A DNA stretch of 64,000 nt, taken from NCBI GenBank assembly GCA_902777385.1, contig CACYTP010000005.1, positions 56,239 to 120,238 on the forward strand. The letters run 5' to 3'. This document shows positions 63,389-64,000 of this stretch, in pieces. The translations under genes were made by a program, and so were the position numbers. The notes beneath the pieces were generated by a model. The model saw only the letters and a program-made list of their open reading frames with translations, was not told where the DNA came from and did not search any database. This DNA comes from an uncultured bacterium (GTDB lineage: Bacteria; Cyanobacteriota; Vampirovibrionia; Gastranaerophilales; Gastranaerophilaceae). Each line of letters begins with the position of its first letter. The stretch's first letter is position 1.

Positions 63389-63655
63389 TTAGCCATTTAT
63401 TATTTTACGGTATTTTATATTTTGGTTTTTTAAAGCTTTTCTTACATTTGCAGCTGTTTCTTTTTGAAATGTAATATCTTCTATGTTAATATTCATGAAA
63501 TTATTGTCAAATTTTGCAGGAACATTATGTTCTCTAACTATTTCAAGAACTTTATATGTTAAAAGATTATTTGTTTTGTTGGTTACATTTTTTGGATTAA
63601 TTCTGTAACTTACTGATGCTCCTGTAAATGATGGGGTAATTGGGGTTATAAACAT
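63389..63655 (-). CDS. Small protein of unknown function, SFTG-type N-terminus
   Basis: An 88-residue protein starting MFITPITPSFTGASVSYRINPKN, then a helix and strand-rich remainder. The PSFTG motif matches the 'F-x-G' beginning or linker of several other unknown proteins in the window. An AAGGAGAG ribosome site lies 8 bases before the ATG. Free-standing; function unknown. Confidence 0.6.
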   Translation of the reverse strand: MFITPITPSFTGASVSYRINPKNVTNKTNNLLTYKVLEIVREHNVPAKFDNNFMNINIEDITFQKETAANVRKALKNQNIKYRKIING

Positions 63656-63909
63656 TGGGGTACTCTCCTTTTTCTCTCATCATAGCATGAATAAATTTTA
63701 ATATAAGCTTTATTAAATTATATTAAGGTTTCTGATTAAATCTGTGATTTATGTGTAGGGATGTGTCGTATGTTTTGTAGCTATAAATAGTTAGCTATTA
63801 ATAGCGACTTTACAAGGCATTTGGAGGATGTAATAATTGAAATAATGTAATAAACAGGGTTTTACATAATAAAAAGTGTGTATCAGTTAAAAAAGAAGGG
63901 AAAAAAGGA

Positions 63910-64000
63910 ATGAATTTTAGAGAAGCGAATGAAGAATTTATTGTGACACAGATGAACAGGTTTGCATCTTACATAAATCACTTGTGTGAATTTGTAAAGT
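63910..64000 (+). CDS. Start of an unknown gene, cut by the window end
   Basis: An ATG with AAAAAAGGA just before it opens a frame that continues past the window. The 30 visible codons (MNFREANEEFIVTQMNRFAS then YINHLCEFVK) form a helical start with no recognisable family. The 254 bases between 63656 and 63909 hold no gene that I can support. Confidence 0.45.
   Translation, partial: MNFREANEEFIVTQMNRFASYINHLCEFVK

Noticed and set aside
63656..63909. Possible small gene or RNA in the last gap
   Set aside because: Only short open frames and a weak TAGCTAT direct repeat were found; nothing supportable.

Overview
The window looks like a contiguous piece of chromosome from a low-GC, Gram-negative-type bacterium. 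My best guess is a non-photosynthetic gut cyanobacterial relative (Candidatus Gastranaerophilales / Vampirovibrionia). This is an inference from the AT-rich genes, the AsmA/TamB-like envelope protein, the MEP isoprenoid enzyme, the ferredoxin-linked 2-oxoacid oxidoreductase, the Clostridia-like coaD neighbourhood, and several lineage-type small proteins with 'F-x-G' N-termini. No rRNA is present to confirm it. Most of the sequence is housekeeping, with short operons on both strands and one compact accessory island.

Layout. 1-7.7 kb: the end of a GGDEF-HD protein, thiL, ispD, a second HD-GYP-like protein, a coaD cluster with two proteins sharing a small module, tyrS, and a secreted WG-repeat protein. 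7.8-11.3 kb: a ZorA/ZorB-like (MotA/MotB) motor pair fused operonically to a DUF711 gene. 11.3-15.7 kb: rnpB, then an accessory island holding a 78-nt structured element, a promoter-driven small RNA with a predicted pseudoknot, a two-gene HEPN module and a single-gene MmeI-type restriction-modification enzyme. 15.7-20.6 kb: Nudix hydrolase, HAD phosphatase and a three-domain transporter/acyltransferase/acyl-ACP synthetase. 20.8-23.5 kb: rpmG, tRNA-Trp, secE, nusG, rplK, rplA. 24-30.7 kb: ssb, DUF1537 kinase, pdxA, a zinc-ribbon protein, a Cas4-like nuclease, a GH57 enzyme and ruvC. 31-39 kb: a giant AsmA-like protein and the reverse-strand cluster pyrH-frr-cdsA-rnc-rpe. 39-49.5 kb: unknown membrane protein, RHH regulator, trpS, ROK glucokinase, a diguanylate cyclase, a triple-repeat protein, holA, holB and a polytopic glycosyltransferase-like protein. 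49.6-59 kb: an unusual 5' leader with two switch-like structures, its membrane-protein gene, a GlcD-like oxidase and a 1,927-residue coiled-coil protein. 59-64 kb: korDABC, a class-A-beta-lactamase-fold protein without the deacylating Glu, and small unknowns.

The signals most worth following are the pseudoknot RNA in front of the HEPN pair (resembling the arrangement of RNA-antitoxin modules), the two stacked RNA-switch candidates before the gene at 49998, the orphan Zorya-like motor pair, and the lineage-specific repeat and coiled-coil proteins. All RNA folds were worked out by hand, and all family names come from motif recognition rather than database searches.
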